A stretch of DNA of 64,000 bases from NCBI GenBank assembly GCA_045605445.1, contig JAZUPZ010000021.1, positions 38,666-102,665 on the forward strand, in the 5' to 3' direction. The position numbers and the translations under genes are program-made. The notes beneath the pieces were generated by a model. That model saw nothing but the letters and a program-made list of their open reading frames with translations, did no database searches and was not told the origin of the DNA. Origin of the DNA: CAZMHL01 sp045605445. GTDB lineage: Bacteria; Bacillota; Clostridia; RGIG6154. Shown here one piece after another: positions 34,915 through 43,389 of this stretch (within the stretch, counting starts at the first letter, position 1; each line of letters opens with the position of its first letter).

Positions 34915-35829
34915 ATGGATTGTACATTAGTTATTATGGCTGCAGGAATCGGATCAAGATTCGGCGGAGGAATTAAACAACTTGAACCTGTAGGTCCTAA
35001 AGGACAGATTATTATGGATTATTCCATCCATGATGCTCTTGAAGCAGGCTTTAATAAGATGGTTTTTATTATCAGAAAAGATCTTGAAAAAGATTTTAAA
35101 GAAATTATCGGAAACAGAATTGAAAAACTTTGTAAAGTTGAATATGCGTTTCAGGAAGTAAGCGACCTTCCGAATGGATTTTCTGTTCCTGAAGGAAGAG
35201 CAAAACCATGGGGAACCGGTCAGGCTATTCTTTGCTGCAAAAACGTTGTTAAAGAACCTTTTGCAGTAATCAATGCAGACGATTATTACGGTAAAGAAGC
35301 ATTTAAAAATGTATATAAATTTTTAAGTGAAAACAATGAGAAAAAGGCAGACTACAACTTCTGTATGTCCGGATTTGTTTTGAAAAACACATTGTCTGAA
35401 AATGGCTCTGTTTGTCGCGGAGTTTGTAAAGTTGATGAAGAAGGCTATCTTCTTAAGGTTGATGAAACAAACGGTATTGTTAAAGTTGGAGAAGATAAAG
35501 CAGGGGTAGAAAAAGACGGCGTATGTGAACCTATCGATGAAAATTCTCCGGTTTCTATGAATATGTGGGGAATTACTCCTGACTTTTTCGGTATTCTTGA
35601 GGAAGAATTTCCTAAATTCCTTGCCTCTTTAAAAGAAGGTGACATAAAGTCGGAATTTCTTCTTCCAATGATAATTGACGGAATGCTAAAAAAAGGTCAG
35701 GCAAGCGTAAAAGTAATCAAAACCGAAGATAAATGGTTTGGAGTAACTTATAAAGAAGATAAAGAATTTGTTGTAAATTCATTTAAAGAACTTATTGCAA
35801 AAGGTGAATATACAGAAGATTTATTTTAA
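34915..35829 (+). CDS. Sugar-nucleotide pyrophosphorylase-like nucleotidyltransferase
   Basis: 304 aa, NTP_transferase Rossmann fold. N-terminal VIMAAGIGSRFGGGIKQLEP is the nucleotide-binding loop; AVINADDYYG gives the metal-binding Asp; GTGQAILCC is the usual substrate loop. Related proteins activate sugar 1-phosphates to NDP-sugars; which sugar is not evident. ATG 34915 has AAGAGGT upstream. It contains no hexapeptide repeats. Adjacent kinase and epimerase suggest a small sugar-activation set. Confidence 0.82.
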   Translation: MDCTLVIMAAGIGSRFGGGIKQLEPVGPKGQIIMDYSIHDALEAGFNKMVFIIRKDLEKDFKEIIGNRIEKLCKVEYAFQEVSDLPNGFSVPEGRAKPWGTGQAILCCKNVVKEPFAVINADDYYGKEAFKNVYKFLSENNEKKADYNFCMSGFVLKNTLSENGSVCRGVCKVDEEGYLLKVDETNGIVKVGEDKAGVEKDGVCEPIDENSPVSMNMWGITPDFFGILEEEFPKFLASLKEGDIKSEFLLPMIIDGMLKKGQASVKVIKTEDKWFGVTYKEDKEFVVNSFKELIAKGEYTEDLF

Positions 35830-35842
35830 GTGAGGTTACAAA

Positions 35843-36511
35843 ATGGAAAAGAGTAAATATAGCTTTGAATTCAAAGGGGAGATCAATTATTTTCTCAGTT
35901 TACCTAAAAAAGAAATTTCTAATCCACCTATGATTGTTTTTCTTCACGGGGCAGGTGAAAGAGGAAATAATATCGATAAAGTGTATACACACGCAATACC
36001 AAGATACATAAAAGAGGGGATGGATATTCCTGCAGTTGTACTTTGTCCTCAGTGCCCTGCTAATATGGTGTGGAATAATCTTGTTTTTCCTTTGAAAAAA
36101 CTTATTGACCATATTGCCGATGAATATAACGTTGATAAAGACAGAATATCAATTACCGGCATAAGTATGGGGGGATTCGGTACCTGGGATATGGGGCTTA
36201 ATTTTCCTGAATATTTTTCAGCAATTGCCCCGGTTTGCGGAGGAGGTCTTTCCTGGCGTTGTGAAAGGCTTAAAAAAGTTCCTGTTTGGGCATTTCACGG
36301 CGAGGCAGATCCGACAGTGCCGTTAAAAAACTCTGTCGAAATGGTTGATGCTGTTAACAAGGCAGGCGGAAATGCAAAGCTTACTATTTTCCATAATGTT
36401 GATCATTTTTCATGGGATATGTCTTATCTTGATACAAGAGTTATTGAATGGCTTCTTGAACAGAAAAGAAGCGATAGCACGAAAGTTGCTGAACCTTTTG
36501 TAGAAGAATAG
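35843..36511 (+). CDS. Alpha/beta hydrolase (esterase/polysaccharide deacylase-like)
   Basis: 222 aa, no signal peptide, so cytoplasmic. VFLHGAGERGNN is the oxyanion-hole region; nucleophile elbow GISMGGFG; catalytic Asp in GEADPTVPL; His in NVDHFSWD. Resembles the prolyl-oligopeptidase/feruloyl- or acetyl-esterase group (LpqC/phospholipase-like). It begins 13 nt after the nucleotidyltransferase with GTGAGG as SD. Likely removes acyl groups from imported oligosaccharides; substrate inferred from context only. Confidence 0.82.
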   Translation: MEKSKYSFEFKGEINYFLSLPKKEISNPPMIVFLHGAGERGNNIDKVYTHAIPRYIKEGMDIPAVVLCPQCPANMVWNNLVFPLKKLIDHIADEYNVDKDRISITGISMGGFGTWDMGLNFPEYFSAIAPVCGGGLSWRCERLKKVPVWAFHGEADPTVPLKNSVEMVDAVNKAGGNAKLTIFHNVDHFSWDMSYLDTRVIEWLLEQKRSDSTKVAEPFVEE

Positions 36512-36521
36512 AGGAGTGGCC

Positions 36522-37214
36522 ATGGAATTAAAAGGATTAAAAATAAATTTTCTTGGTGACAGCATTACCGAAGGCCATGGAACCTCTTCACCGGATAAAG
36601 TGTTTCACCAGTTGATAAAAAAGAAGTTTGGACTTTCTGAAGCAAGAAATTATGGTATAGGCGGAACGAGAATTGCAAAGCAGCATACAGTATCAGAAAA
36701 TCCCCAATGGGATCTCAGCTTTGTTCAAAGATGCGATGATATGACAGACGATGCTGATGCAGTTGTTGTTTTTGGTGGTACCAATGACTACGGTCATGGA
36801 ACAGCCCAAATTGGTAGTTTTGAAAATATGGATGTTTATACTTTCTATGGTGCATTAAGAACGCTTATGGAAAAGCTTATAAATAAATATCCGGGAAAAC
36901 CAATTGTTTTTATAACACCCTTGCATCGTAGCGGAGAAATGAATCCTCTTGGTGATAAAGGAGGGGTAGTTGACTATGATGCTTTATCGGAGGCGGAAAA
37001 AGAAAAGTATGCTCCTCTTTCTGAATATGTAAGAATAATCAGAGAAGTAGCAGAGTACTATTCCATTCCGGTTATTGATTTATATGCAATAAGCGGAATA
37101 CAGCCTGAAGTGGAAATACTTAAAGAAAAATTTTGTCCTGACGGGCTTCATCCAAACGACGAAGGTCATAAGCTTATGGCAGAGCGCATTGGTAATTATC
37201 TTAAATCACTCTGA
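36522..37214 (+). CDS. SGNH/GDSL hydrolase
   Basis: 230 aa. Block I FLGDSITEGHG with the catalytic Ser, block III GGTNDYGHG, block V DGLHPNDEGHK with Asp and His. Family members include rhamnogalacturonan and xylan acetyl esterases. No signal peptide, so it acts in the cytoplasm. ATG 36522 is preferred over GTG 36516 because GAGGAG sits directly before it. Second esterase of the operon. Confidence 0.88.
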   Translation: MELKGLKINFLGDSITEGHGTSSPDKVFHQLIKKKFGLSEARNYGIGGTRIAKQHTVSENPQWDLSFVQRCDDMTDDADAVVVFGGTNDYGHGTAQIGSFENMDVYTFYGALRTLMEKLINKYPGKPIVFITPLHRSGEMNPLGDKGGVVDYDALSEAEKEKYAPLSEYVRIIREVAEYYSIPVIDLYAISGIQPEVEILKEKFCPDGLHPNDEGHKLMAERIGNYLKSL

Positions 37215-37226
37215 TTGGAGAATACT

Positions 37227-38009
37227 ATGGAAGAACTATTGATAAAATCTTCGGTTGACGGAACTATGCAGCCTTCGTTGTTTTATTACGAGGGAGAAAA
37301 CAAACCTCTGTTGATTGGGCTACATACTTGGAGCTTTGATAGGTATAACCAGGTTGAAACTATGCTTCCGCTGGCAGAAAAATATGGGTGGAATCTTCTT
37401 CTTCCTGATTTCAGGGGTAAAAACAAAGCTGAAAACATATGTCCGACAGATGCCTGCGGATCTCTGAAGGCAAAACAGGATATTGTTGATGCCATTGTTT
37501 ATGTTGAAGGAAATTTTAATACCGATAAGAATAACAGGTTCGTTCTCGGAGGAAGTGGCGGTGGACATATGGCGCTTTTGATGGCAGGTTACAGACCGGA
37601 TATGTTTAAGTGTGTTGTGTCTTACGTTCCTATAACTGATATTGCTGCGTGGTATTATGAGAAAAAGGCAGACAACTCTAAGTTTAAAGGATATAGCGAT
37701 GATTTATATGTCTGTACAGGAAACAAAACTCCGCAAGATGCACCGGAAGAATATGCCTTTCGATCGCCCATAAGTTATATAGACGAAATAGCGAAAACTA
37801 CGGTGAAAATTTGTCATGGCAAATTTGACCCGAGTGTTCCGGTTAGCCATAGTATTAAATTTTATAATAAAATCCAGGAAAAGTATCCGCTATCTAAAAC
37901 ATTTCTTGAAATTTTCAATGGAGGTCATCAGATTTTGCTTGAAGATGCTTTTGAATGGATTAACAGTTATGCATTCGGAAAAGATAAAATGACTGACGTA
38001 ACTGCTTAA
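37227..38009 (+). CDS. Alpha/beta hydrolase (S9/acyl hydrolase-like)
   Basis: 260 aa. LIGLHTWSFDRYN, DFRGKN, nucleophile elbow GGSGGGHMAL, then Asp/His region with CHGKFDPSVPVSHS and NGGHQILLED. It resembles prolyl-oligopeptidase-type acyl hydrolases. TTG 37215 is possible, but ATG 37227 follows TGGAG at normal spacing. Last gene of the operon, with a terminator beginning at its stop. Three different ester hydrolases in a row point to heavily acylated glycans. Confidence 0.85.
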   Translation: MEELLIKSSVDGTMQPSLFYYEGENKPLLIGLHTWSFDRYNQVETMLPLAEKYGWNLLLPDFRGKNKAENICPTDACGSLKAKQDIVDAIVYVEGNFNTDKNNRFVLGGSGGGHMALLMAGYRPDMFKCVVSYVPITDIAAWYYEKKADNSKFKGYSDDLYVCTGNKTPQDAPEEYAFRSPISYIDEIAKTTVKICHGKFDPSVPVSHSIKFYNKIQEKYPLSKTFLEIFNGGHQILLEDAFEWINSYAFGKDKMTDVTA

Positions 38010-38033
38010 GAGCCTTATTTAAGGCTCTTTTTT
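38008..38033 (+). terminator. Terminator of sugar/esterase operon
   Basis: AAGAGCCTT, loop ATTT, AAGGCTCTT and T-run; left arm begins inside the stop codon. Confidence 0.92.
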
Positions 38034-38044
38034 GTTTATATATA

Positions 38045-38073
38045 TTTACAATTGTAAAGTTTTATAGTATAAT
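38045..38073 (+). promoter_or_regulatory. Promoter for methyltransferase-ecf-truA-rho run
   Basis: TTTACA (38045-38050), 17 bp, TATAAT (38068-38073). Confidence 0.75.
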
Positions 38074-38100
38074 AAATTGATTAACTTTGGAGTGAAAAAT

Positions 38101-38964
38101 ATGATATTATCAGATGGTTGGAAAGATTACAAAGTTCTTGATACCGGTGCGGGAAACAAACTTGAAAGATGGGGTAAATATACTCTTTTAAGACCGGATC
38201 CGCAGGTTATATGGAAGAACGAAATTAAAACAGAATATAAAACAGATGCTGTATACAAGAGGAGCAGCTCCGGCGGCGGAAAGTGGGATTTTAAAAGCAA
38301 ATTGCCTGAATCGTGGAAAATTAGCTATAAAGATCTTACTTTTAAGGTGCAACCTACCGGATTCAAACATACCGGACTGTTTCCTGAACAGGCTGCAAAT
38401 TGGGATTTTATAAACGACGTTATAAAAAATTCCAGTCGTGAAATTAAGGTTTTGAATTTATTTGCTTATACAGGTGGTGCAACTCTTGCGGCGGCTAATG
38501 CTGGAGCGAAGGTGTGCCATGTTGATGCCTCAAAAGGTATGGTAAACTGGGCAAAGGAAAATGCAGCTCTTTCCGGTCTCGAAAACAAACCTATCAGATA
38601 TATTGTTGACGATGTTCTTAAGTTTGTTTTAAGAGAGCAGAGAAGGGGAAATAAATATCACGGAATTATTATGGATCCGCCTTCGTATGGGAGAGGACCA
38701 AAGGGCGAAATCTGGAAGCTTGAAAACGAGTTGTTCGGACTTGTTAATGAATGTGTTAAAGTTCTTGATGATTCACCGTTGTTTTTTATTATAAATTCTT
38801 ACACAACCGGTTTATCTTCATCTGTATTGTCAAACATTCTTAAAATTGCAATGAGAGACAAATTTGTGATCAAGTCAGTTATTGCAGATGAAATAGGAAT
38901 TCCGGTTGAAAATTCAAATATTGTGCTTCCGTGTGGTTCTACTGCAAGATGTTTATTTGAATAA
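38101..38964 (+). CDS. Class I SAM-dependent rRNA methyltransferase (RlmI/RlmK-like)
   Basis: 287 aa. SAM-binding LNLFAYTGGATLAAANAGA, acidic VDASKGMVNWA, and the catalytic MDPPSYGRG motif of RlmI/RlmK-type 23S rRNA cytosine/guanine methyltransferases. The N-terminal 90 residues are hydrophilic; no PUA domain of full RlmI is obvious, so the exact target base is uncertain. ATG 38101 has GGAG at 38089-38092. Followed 12 nt later by ecfA1. Confidence 0.85.
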   Translation: MILSDGWKDYKVLDTGAGNKLERWGKYTLLRPDPQVIWKNEIKTEYKTDAVYKRSSSGGGKWDFKSKLPESWKISYKDLTFKVQPTGFKHTGLFPEQAANWDFINDVIKNSSREIKVLNLFAYTGGATLAAANAGAKVCHVDASKGMVNWAKENAALSGLENKPIRYIVDDVLKFVLREQRRGNKYHGIIMDPPSYGRGPKGEIWKLENELFGLVNECVKVLDDSPLFFIINSYTTGLSSSVLSNILKIAMRDKFVIKSVIADEIGIPVENSNIVLPCGSTARCLFE

Positions 38965-38976
38965 GGAGGAAAAAAG

Positions 38977-39813
38977 TTGATTGACGCAAAAAATATTACA
39001 TGTGAATATAAAGAAGAAGAAAAGTCAATTAAAGTGATTGATGGCGTTTCTGTTAGTGTGAAAAATGGTGAATTTGTGTCAATTCTCGGACATAACGGTT
39101 CGGGTAAGTCTACTTTGGCAAAGACATTTAACGGTATCATACTTCCTTGTGGTGGAAAAGTATATGTTGATAATATAGATACATCAGATGAAAATCTTAT
39201 GTATGAAATAAGAAGAAGAGTTGGTATGGTGTTTCAGAATCCCGACAATCAGATTGTAGCAACAATTGTTGAAGAGGATGTTGCTTTCGGACCGGAAAAT
39301 ATCGGAGTGCCTACCGAGGAAATTCACAAAAGAGTAAACGACGCTCTCAAGGCAGTTGATATGCTGGCCTACAGAAATCATGCTCCGCATATGCTGTCAG
39401 GAGGACAAAAACAGCGTATAGCAATAGCGGGCATTCTTGCAATGCAGCCGGAGTATATTATTCTTGATGAATCTACAGCTATGCTTGACCCTTCGGGAAG
39501 AAAAGAAGTTATAGAAACAATCAGAAAACTGAACGCCGAAAAAAAGATGGCTGTAATTTTAATTACTCATTATATGGAAGAAGCTGCGATGGCAGACAGA
39601 ATTATAGTGCTTGAACAGGGTAAGGTGAAATTAGAAGGAACCCCTGAGGAAGTTTTTTCAGATGTTGATGTTATGAAGAAATTAAAGCTTGGAGTTCCTG
39701 TTCCCTGCGAATTGTCATATGAATTAAAAAAAAGAGGGATAAATTTCAGTAATTGTTTATTTGTTGATGAATTTATTGAAGAATTTGATAAAGTAATGGG
39801 GGCTTTGAATTGA
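38977..39813 (+). CDS. ecfA1: ECF transporter ATPase EcfA1
   Basis: Energises vitamin uptake with EcfA2, EcfT and exchangeable S components. 278 aa ABC ATPase: Walker A GHNGSGKST, Q-loop FQNPDNQIV, signature LSGGQKQR, Walker B YIILDESTAMLDP, H-loop THYMEEA. The FQNPDNQ Q-loop and the DEST Walker B mark the EcfA1 subtype. Start is TTG after AAGGAGG. Overlaps ecfA2 by 4 nt (TTGA). Confidence 0.95.
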   Translation: MIDAKNITCEYKEEEKSIKVIDGVSVSVKNGEFVSILGHNGSGKSTLAKTFNGIILPCGGKVYVDNIDTSDENLMYEIRRRVGMVFQNPDNQIVATIVEEDVAFGPENIGVPTEEIHKRVNDALKAVDMLAYRNHAPHMLSGGQKQRIAIAGILAMQPEYIILDESTAMLDPSGRKEVIETIRKLNAEKKMAVILITHYMEEAAMADRIIVLEQGKVKLEGTPEEVFSDVDVMKKLKLGVPVPCELSYELKKRGINFSNCLFVDEFIEEFDKVMGALN

Positions 39814-40664
39814 GCATAAAGATTGAAAATTTATCGTATATATACGGCGAAAACGGTCCTTATGAAATGGTAGCTCTTGATAATATTAACGTTGAGATAA
39901 CAAACGGAGAGTTTATAGGACTTATAGGACATACCGGCTCCGGTAAATCTACTCTCATACAGCATATGAACGGTCTTTTAAAAGCAAAATCGGGTGCGGT
40001 TTATATCGATGGAATAAATGTATTTGATAAAAATACAGACTTAAAGACGATAAGGAAAAAAGTAGGACTGGTGTTTCAATATCCTGAATATCAGCTTTTT
40101 GAAGAAACTGTTTATAAAGATATAGCTTTTGGTCCGCTTAATTATCTTTCCGACAAGGTTATGGTTGATAAAGTTGTAAGGCAAACTGCTGAATTGGTTG
40201 GTATTTCTGCTGAAATGCTTGAAAAGTCACCTTTTGAACTTTCGGGTGGACAAAAACGCAGAGTTGCAATAGCAGGTGTTCTTGCTATGGAACCTGATGT
40301 GTTGATATTGGATGAACCTGCTGCAGGACTTGATCCTGACGGAAGGAAAACAATACTTGAAGAAATTAAAAATATACACGAAAAAAGAAATATAACTGTT
40401 ATTCTTGTTTCTCACAGTATGGACGATATAGCGGTTTATGCTGACAGAATCCTGGTAATGCATAAAGGCAGACTCGTTATGGCAGATAAACCTGAAAAAA
40501 TATTTAAAAGGGAAAAAGAACTTGAAGAAATCGGTCTGGATATACCTGTGGTTACAAAAATTCTTAACAGAATTAAAAATAAAGGATATAATGTGCCTGA
40601 CGGTATTTTTGAGATTGAAAAAGCGGCAGATGTTTTGGCAAAAATAATGAAAGGAGAAGCGTAA
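39810..40664 (+). CDS. ecfA2: ECF transporter ATPase EcfA2
   Basis: 284 aa. Walker A GHTGSGKST, Q-loop FQYPEYQLFE, signature LSGGQKRR, Walker B VLILDEPAAGLDP, H-loop VSHSMDD: the EcfA2 pattern. Begins TTG overlapping ecfA1 by 4 nt and shares one base with ecfT (TAATG). C-terminal extension of about 60 residues is the usual dimerisation part. Confidence 0.96.
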   Translation: MSIKIENLSYIYGENGPYEMVALDNINVEITNGEFIGLIGHTGSGKSTLIQHMNGLLKAKSGAVYIDGINVFDKNTDLKTIRKKVGLVFQYPEYQLFEETVYKDIAFGPLNYLSDKVMVDKVVRQTAELVGISAEMLEKSPFELSGGQKRRVAIAGVLAMEPDVLILDEPAAGLDPDGRKTILEEIKNIHEKRNITVILVSHSMDDIAVYADRILVMHKGRLVMADKPEKIFKREKELEEIGLDIPVVTKILNRIKNKGYNVPDGIFEIEKAADVLAKIMKGEA

Positions 40665-41461
40665 TGTTTAAAGATATAACGCTTGGACAGTTTTATCCGG
40701 CTAATTCCATAATTCACAAACTTGATTCAAGAGTTAAAATTCTTTTAACATTTGTTGTTATTATTGCTCTTTTTATGATTAAGAGCTTAATGGCATACAT
40801 TTTTACTGCTTTGTTTATTTTTGCGGTTATTGTTATTTCAAGAGTTCCTTTTGGTTTTGTATTTAAAGGTGTTAAACCGTTATTTTTTATTCTTGCTTTT
40901 ACAGCACTTCTGAATGTTTTTATGACAGACGGAAAAGTTTTATTCAGTATAGGTTATCTTAAAGTAACGTATGAAGGTGTTTTCTATGCATCTGCTATGG
41001 TTGCAAGACTGGTTATGCTTATTCTTGTTACTTCCATTCTTACTCTTACCACTTCACCGATTATGCTTACAAATGGGATTGAAAAGCTTCTGGAACCTTT
41101 TAAGAGAATCAAAGTACCGGTTCATGAACTTGCGATGATGATGACGATAGCATTGAGGTTTATACCAACCTTATTGGAGGAAACGGATAAAATTATTAAG
41201 GCGCAAAGTTCAAGAGGAGCTGACTTCTCTTCCGGAAACATAATAAGGAAAGCCAAGGCAATGATTCCTATTCTGATTCCGTTGTTTATCAGCGCTTTCA
41301 GGAGAGCAGATGACCTGGCTGTTGCTATGGAATGCCGATGTTACCACGGTGGTGACGGAAGGACGAACTTCAGGGTGCTAAAAACGGAAAAACGTGACTA
41401 TATTGCAACTGCAAGTGTTTTAGTATTTGCTTTCATTGCGGTTCTTTTGAATTATGTATAG
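40664..41461 (+). CDS. ecfT: ECF transporter transmembrane component EcfT
   Basis: 265 aa with about five or six membrane segments. Coupling-helix region has the conserved ARxxx Ala-Arg-Gly type signature (SSRGADF) and a later RRADDLAVAMECRCY. Starts GQFYPANSIIHKLDSRVKI, typical of EcfT. Forms group II ECF modules that serve many S components; no S gene lies nearby. truA follows 7 nt later, the conserved Firmicutes order. Confidence 0.95.
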   Translation: MFKDITLGQFYPANSIIHKLDSRVKILLTFVVIIALFMIKSLMAYIFTALFIFAVIVISRVPFGFVFKGVKPLFFILAFTALLNVFMTDGKVLFSIGYLKVTYEGVFYASAMVARLVMLILVTSILTLTTSPIMLTNGIEKLLEPFKRIKVPVHELAMMMTIALRFIPTLLEETDKIIKAQSSRGADFSSGNIIRKAKAMIPILIPLFISAFRRADDLAVAMECRCYHGGDGRTNFRVLKTEKRDYIATASVLVFAFIAVLLNYV

Positions 41462-41468
41462 GTGAAAT

Positions 41469-42221
41469 ATGAAAAATATTGCTTTGATTATAAGCTATGA
41501 CGGTACAGATTATTGCGGATTTCAACGTCAGAAAAATGGAGATACAATTCAAGAAAAATTAGAAAATACGCTCAATATACTGACAGGAGAAAATACAATT
41601 GTAAGTGGTTGCGGAAGGACAGATGCAGGCGTTCACGCGATAGAGTATTTATTAAGCTTTAAAACAAATTCAACTATTCCGGTTGAAAAATACCCTGTTG
41701 CAATGAATTCCTTATTGCCCGATAACATCGTTGTAAAAAGAGCTTTTGAATGTAATGATGGTTTTGACGGAAGGTTCTCTGTGCGAAAGAAAACATATAT
41801 GTATATTATAAACAACGGTGAGATTTCTGATCCGTTTGTTTCAAGATATTCCTGGCATTATAAGTATAAACTTGATATTGATGCTATGAAAAAAGCTGCA
41901 GAATATTTACTTGGTGAACATGATTTTAATTGCTTTATGGCTGCCGGAGGCCAGGTTAAAAGTACTGTGAGGACTATTTATTCTGTGGATATAAAAAAAG
42001 AAAATGATATGGTTAAGATTTCTGTTTGCGGTAACGGCTTTTTATATAATATGGTTCGTATTATTGTAGGGACATTGGTATATGTCGGTGGTGGGAAACT
42101 TTCGCCGGATGATATGAAAAAAATAATTGACAGTAAAAACAGAAATTTTGCAGGAATAACAGCTCCTCCGCAAGGACTTTTTATGAAAAATGTAGATTTT
42201 GGGTGCGATTATGAAAAATAG
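41469..42221 (+). CDS. truA: tRNA pseudouridine(38-40) synthase
   Basis: 250 aa. Converts U38-40 in tRNA anticodon arms to pseudouridine. Catalytic Asp in GRTDAGVHA near residue 54, YDGTDYCGFQRQ at the N-terminus, and FLYNMVRIIVGTLVYVG at the C-terminal half. GGTGAAAT before ATG. The last 11 bases overlap the next gene. Confidence 0.96.
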   Translation: MKNIALIISYDGTDYCGFQRQKNGDTIQEKLENTLNILTGENTIVSGCGRTDAGVHAIEYLLSFKTNSTIPVEKYPVAMNSLLPDNIVVKRAFECNDGFDGRFSVRKKTYMYIINNGEISDPFVSRYSWHYKYKLDIDAMKKAAEYLLGEHDFNCFMAAGGQVKSTVRTIYSVDIKKENDMVKISVCGNGFLYNMVRIIVGTLVYVGGGKLSPDDMKKIIDSKNRNFAGITAPPQGLFMKNVDFGCDYEK

Positions 42222-43374
42222 ATTTTTAAGTGTTCTGGGAAATTTTAAAAAGACTGGGGAAATATTAAACAGCAAGATTAAAAACAAAAGAAAATTTCTT
42301 TTGTTTCTTATCTCTGCCTTAATCGTTATTTATCTTTTGATAAGCTTTTTGCCATATCTTATTTCTGTAATAGTAGGTCATCGTGTGGAAAATTCTGAAA
42401 ATAACGCTGTGGCTGAAATATCTTCAAACGGAGAGTTGTGCGTACTTAATGATAATTTAATTCTATTTAATGCAAATGGTTTGCAGTATTATGATTTTAA
42501 AGGAAATCATAAACACGATATATATTTTGATGCATATTCTCCTTATATGAACAAAAAAGGTAATGTTCTTGCTGCAGCAGATAAGGATGGAAAAAGTGCT
42601 GTTGTTATAGACGAAAATAAAGTGAAATATGTAATTAACGGTGATAAAGAAATTCAACTTATTTCCTCAAATGCTAATTCATATTCTTCAATAATAACCG
42701 GGGAAAAGGGTTATAAATCTCTCGTAGAGGTATATAACAATAAAGGTGAAAAGGTTTACGAATGGCACATAGGTGAGTATTATGCTGTTGATGCCTGTGT
42801 TACAACTAATAATAAGCATCTTGCGGTTCTTTGTGTGGGTATTGATAAAAACGACATAAATTCTCATATTGTTTTTCTTGATATTGAAAATAATGTTATA
42901 AGCGGCGAGTGTGAAATAAAAGGACAGCTTGCCTATAAAATGACTGTAGAAAATAATTGCGCATATGTACTTACCGATGGTGGAATCAGTTGTATTTCAA
43001 ATACCGGTAAAGTAAAAAAAGAGTATAAGTTCTCCGGCAAAGAATTACTTGCATTTGACATATCAGATAAAAACCATATGGCTGTTGCACTTAATGATAA
43101 CAACTCTCAGTCAGTGGTAGTTCTTTTGAATTCCGGGTTGAAAGAAATCGGCCGATGCAACATTCCTGTTCAGGCTACACTGCTGGATGCAGAGGAAGAG
43201 CAGGTTGCGGTGATTGGACAAAATGAAATTTATGTTACGAACAAAAACAGAATATATGCAAAAGGCATTTTGTCTAATGATGTGGAATGTATAAAATTTT
43301 CAGAAAATAAAAAGCATATTGTAACATCAGACAAGAGTAGTATATGTATATACGATGTGAAGTTAGGAAGATAA
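42211..43374 (+). CDS. Membrane-anchored beta-propeller-like protein (DUF5711-like)
   Basis: 387 aa. Cytoplasmic N-terminus rich in Lys/Arg, one membrane segment (about 27-52), then an extracytoplasmic part with repeated short beta-strand blocks (ISSNGELCVLNDNLILFN, YAVDACVTTNNKHLAVLC), reminiscent of WD40/TolB-like propellers and DUF5711 proteins of Clostridia. No enzymatic motif visible. ATG 42211 overlaps truA's end. Function unknown; a sensing or binding role at the cell surface is only suggested by the fold. Confidence 0.65.
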   Translation: MKNRFLSVLGNFKKTGEILNSKIKNKRKFLLFLISALIVIYLLISFLPYLISVIVGHRVENSENNAVAEISSNGELCVLNDNLILFNANGLQYYDFKGNHKHDIYFDAYSPYMNKKGNVLAAADKDGKSAVVIDENKVKYVINGDKEIQLISSNANSYSSIITGEKGYKSLVEVYNNKGEKVYEWHIGEYYAVDACVTTNNKHLAVLCVGIDKNDINSHIVFLDIENNVISGECEIKGQLAYKMTVENNCAYVLTDGGISCISNTGKVKKEYKFSGKELLAFDISDKNHMAVALNDNNSQSVVVLLNSGLKEIGRCNIPVQATLLDAEEEQVAVIGQNEIYVTNKNRIYAKGILSNDVECIKFSENKKHIVTSDKSSICIYDVKLGR

Positions 43375-43389
43375 ATGAGGAGGTTTTTT

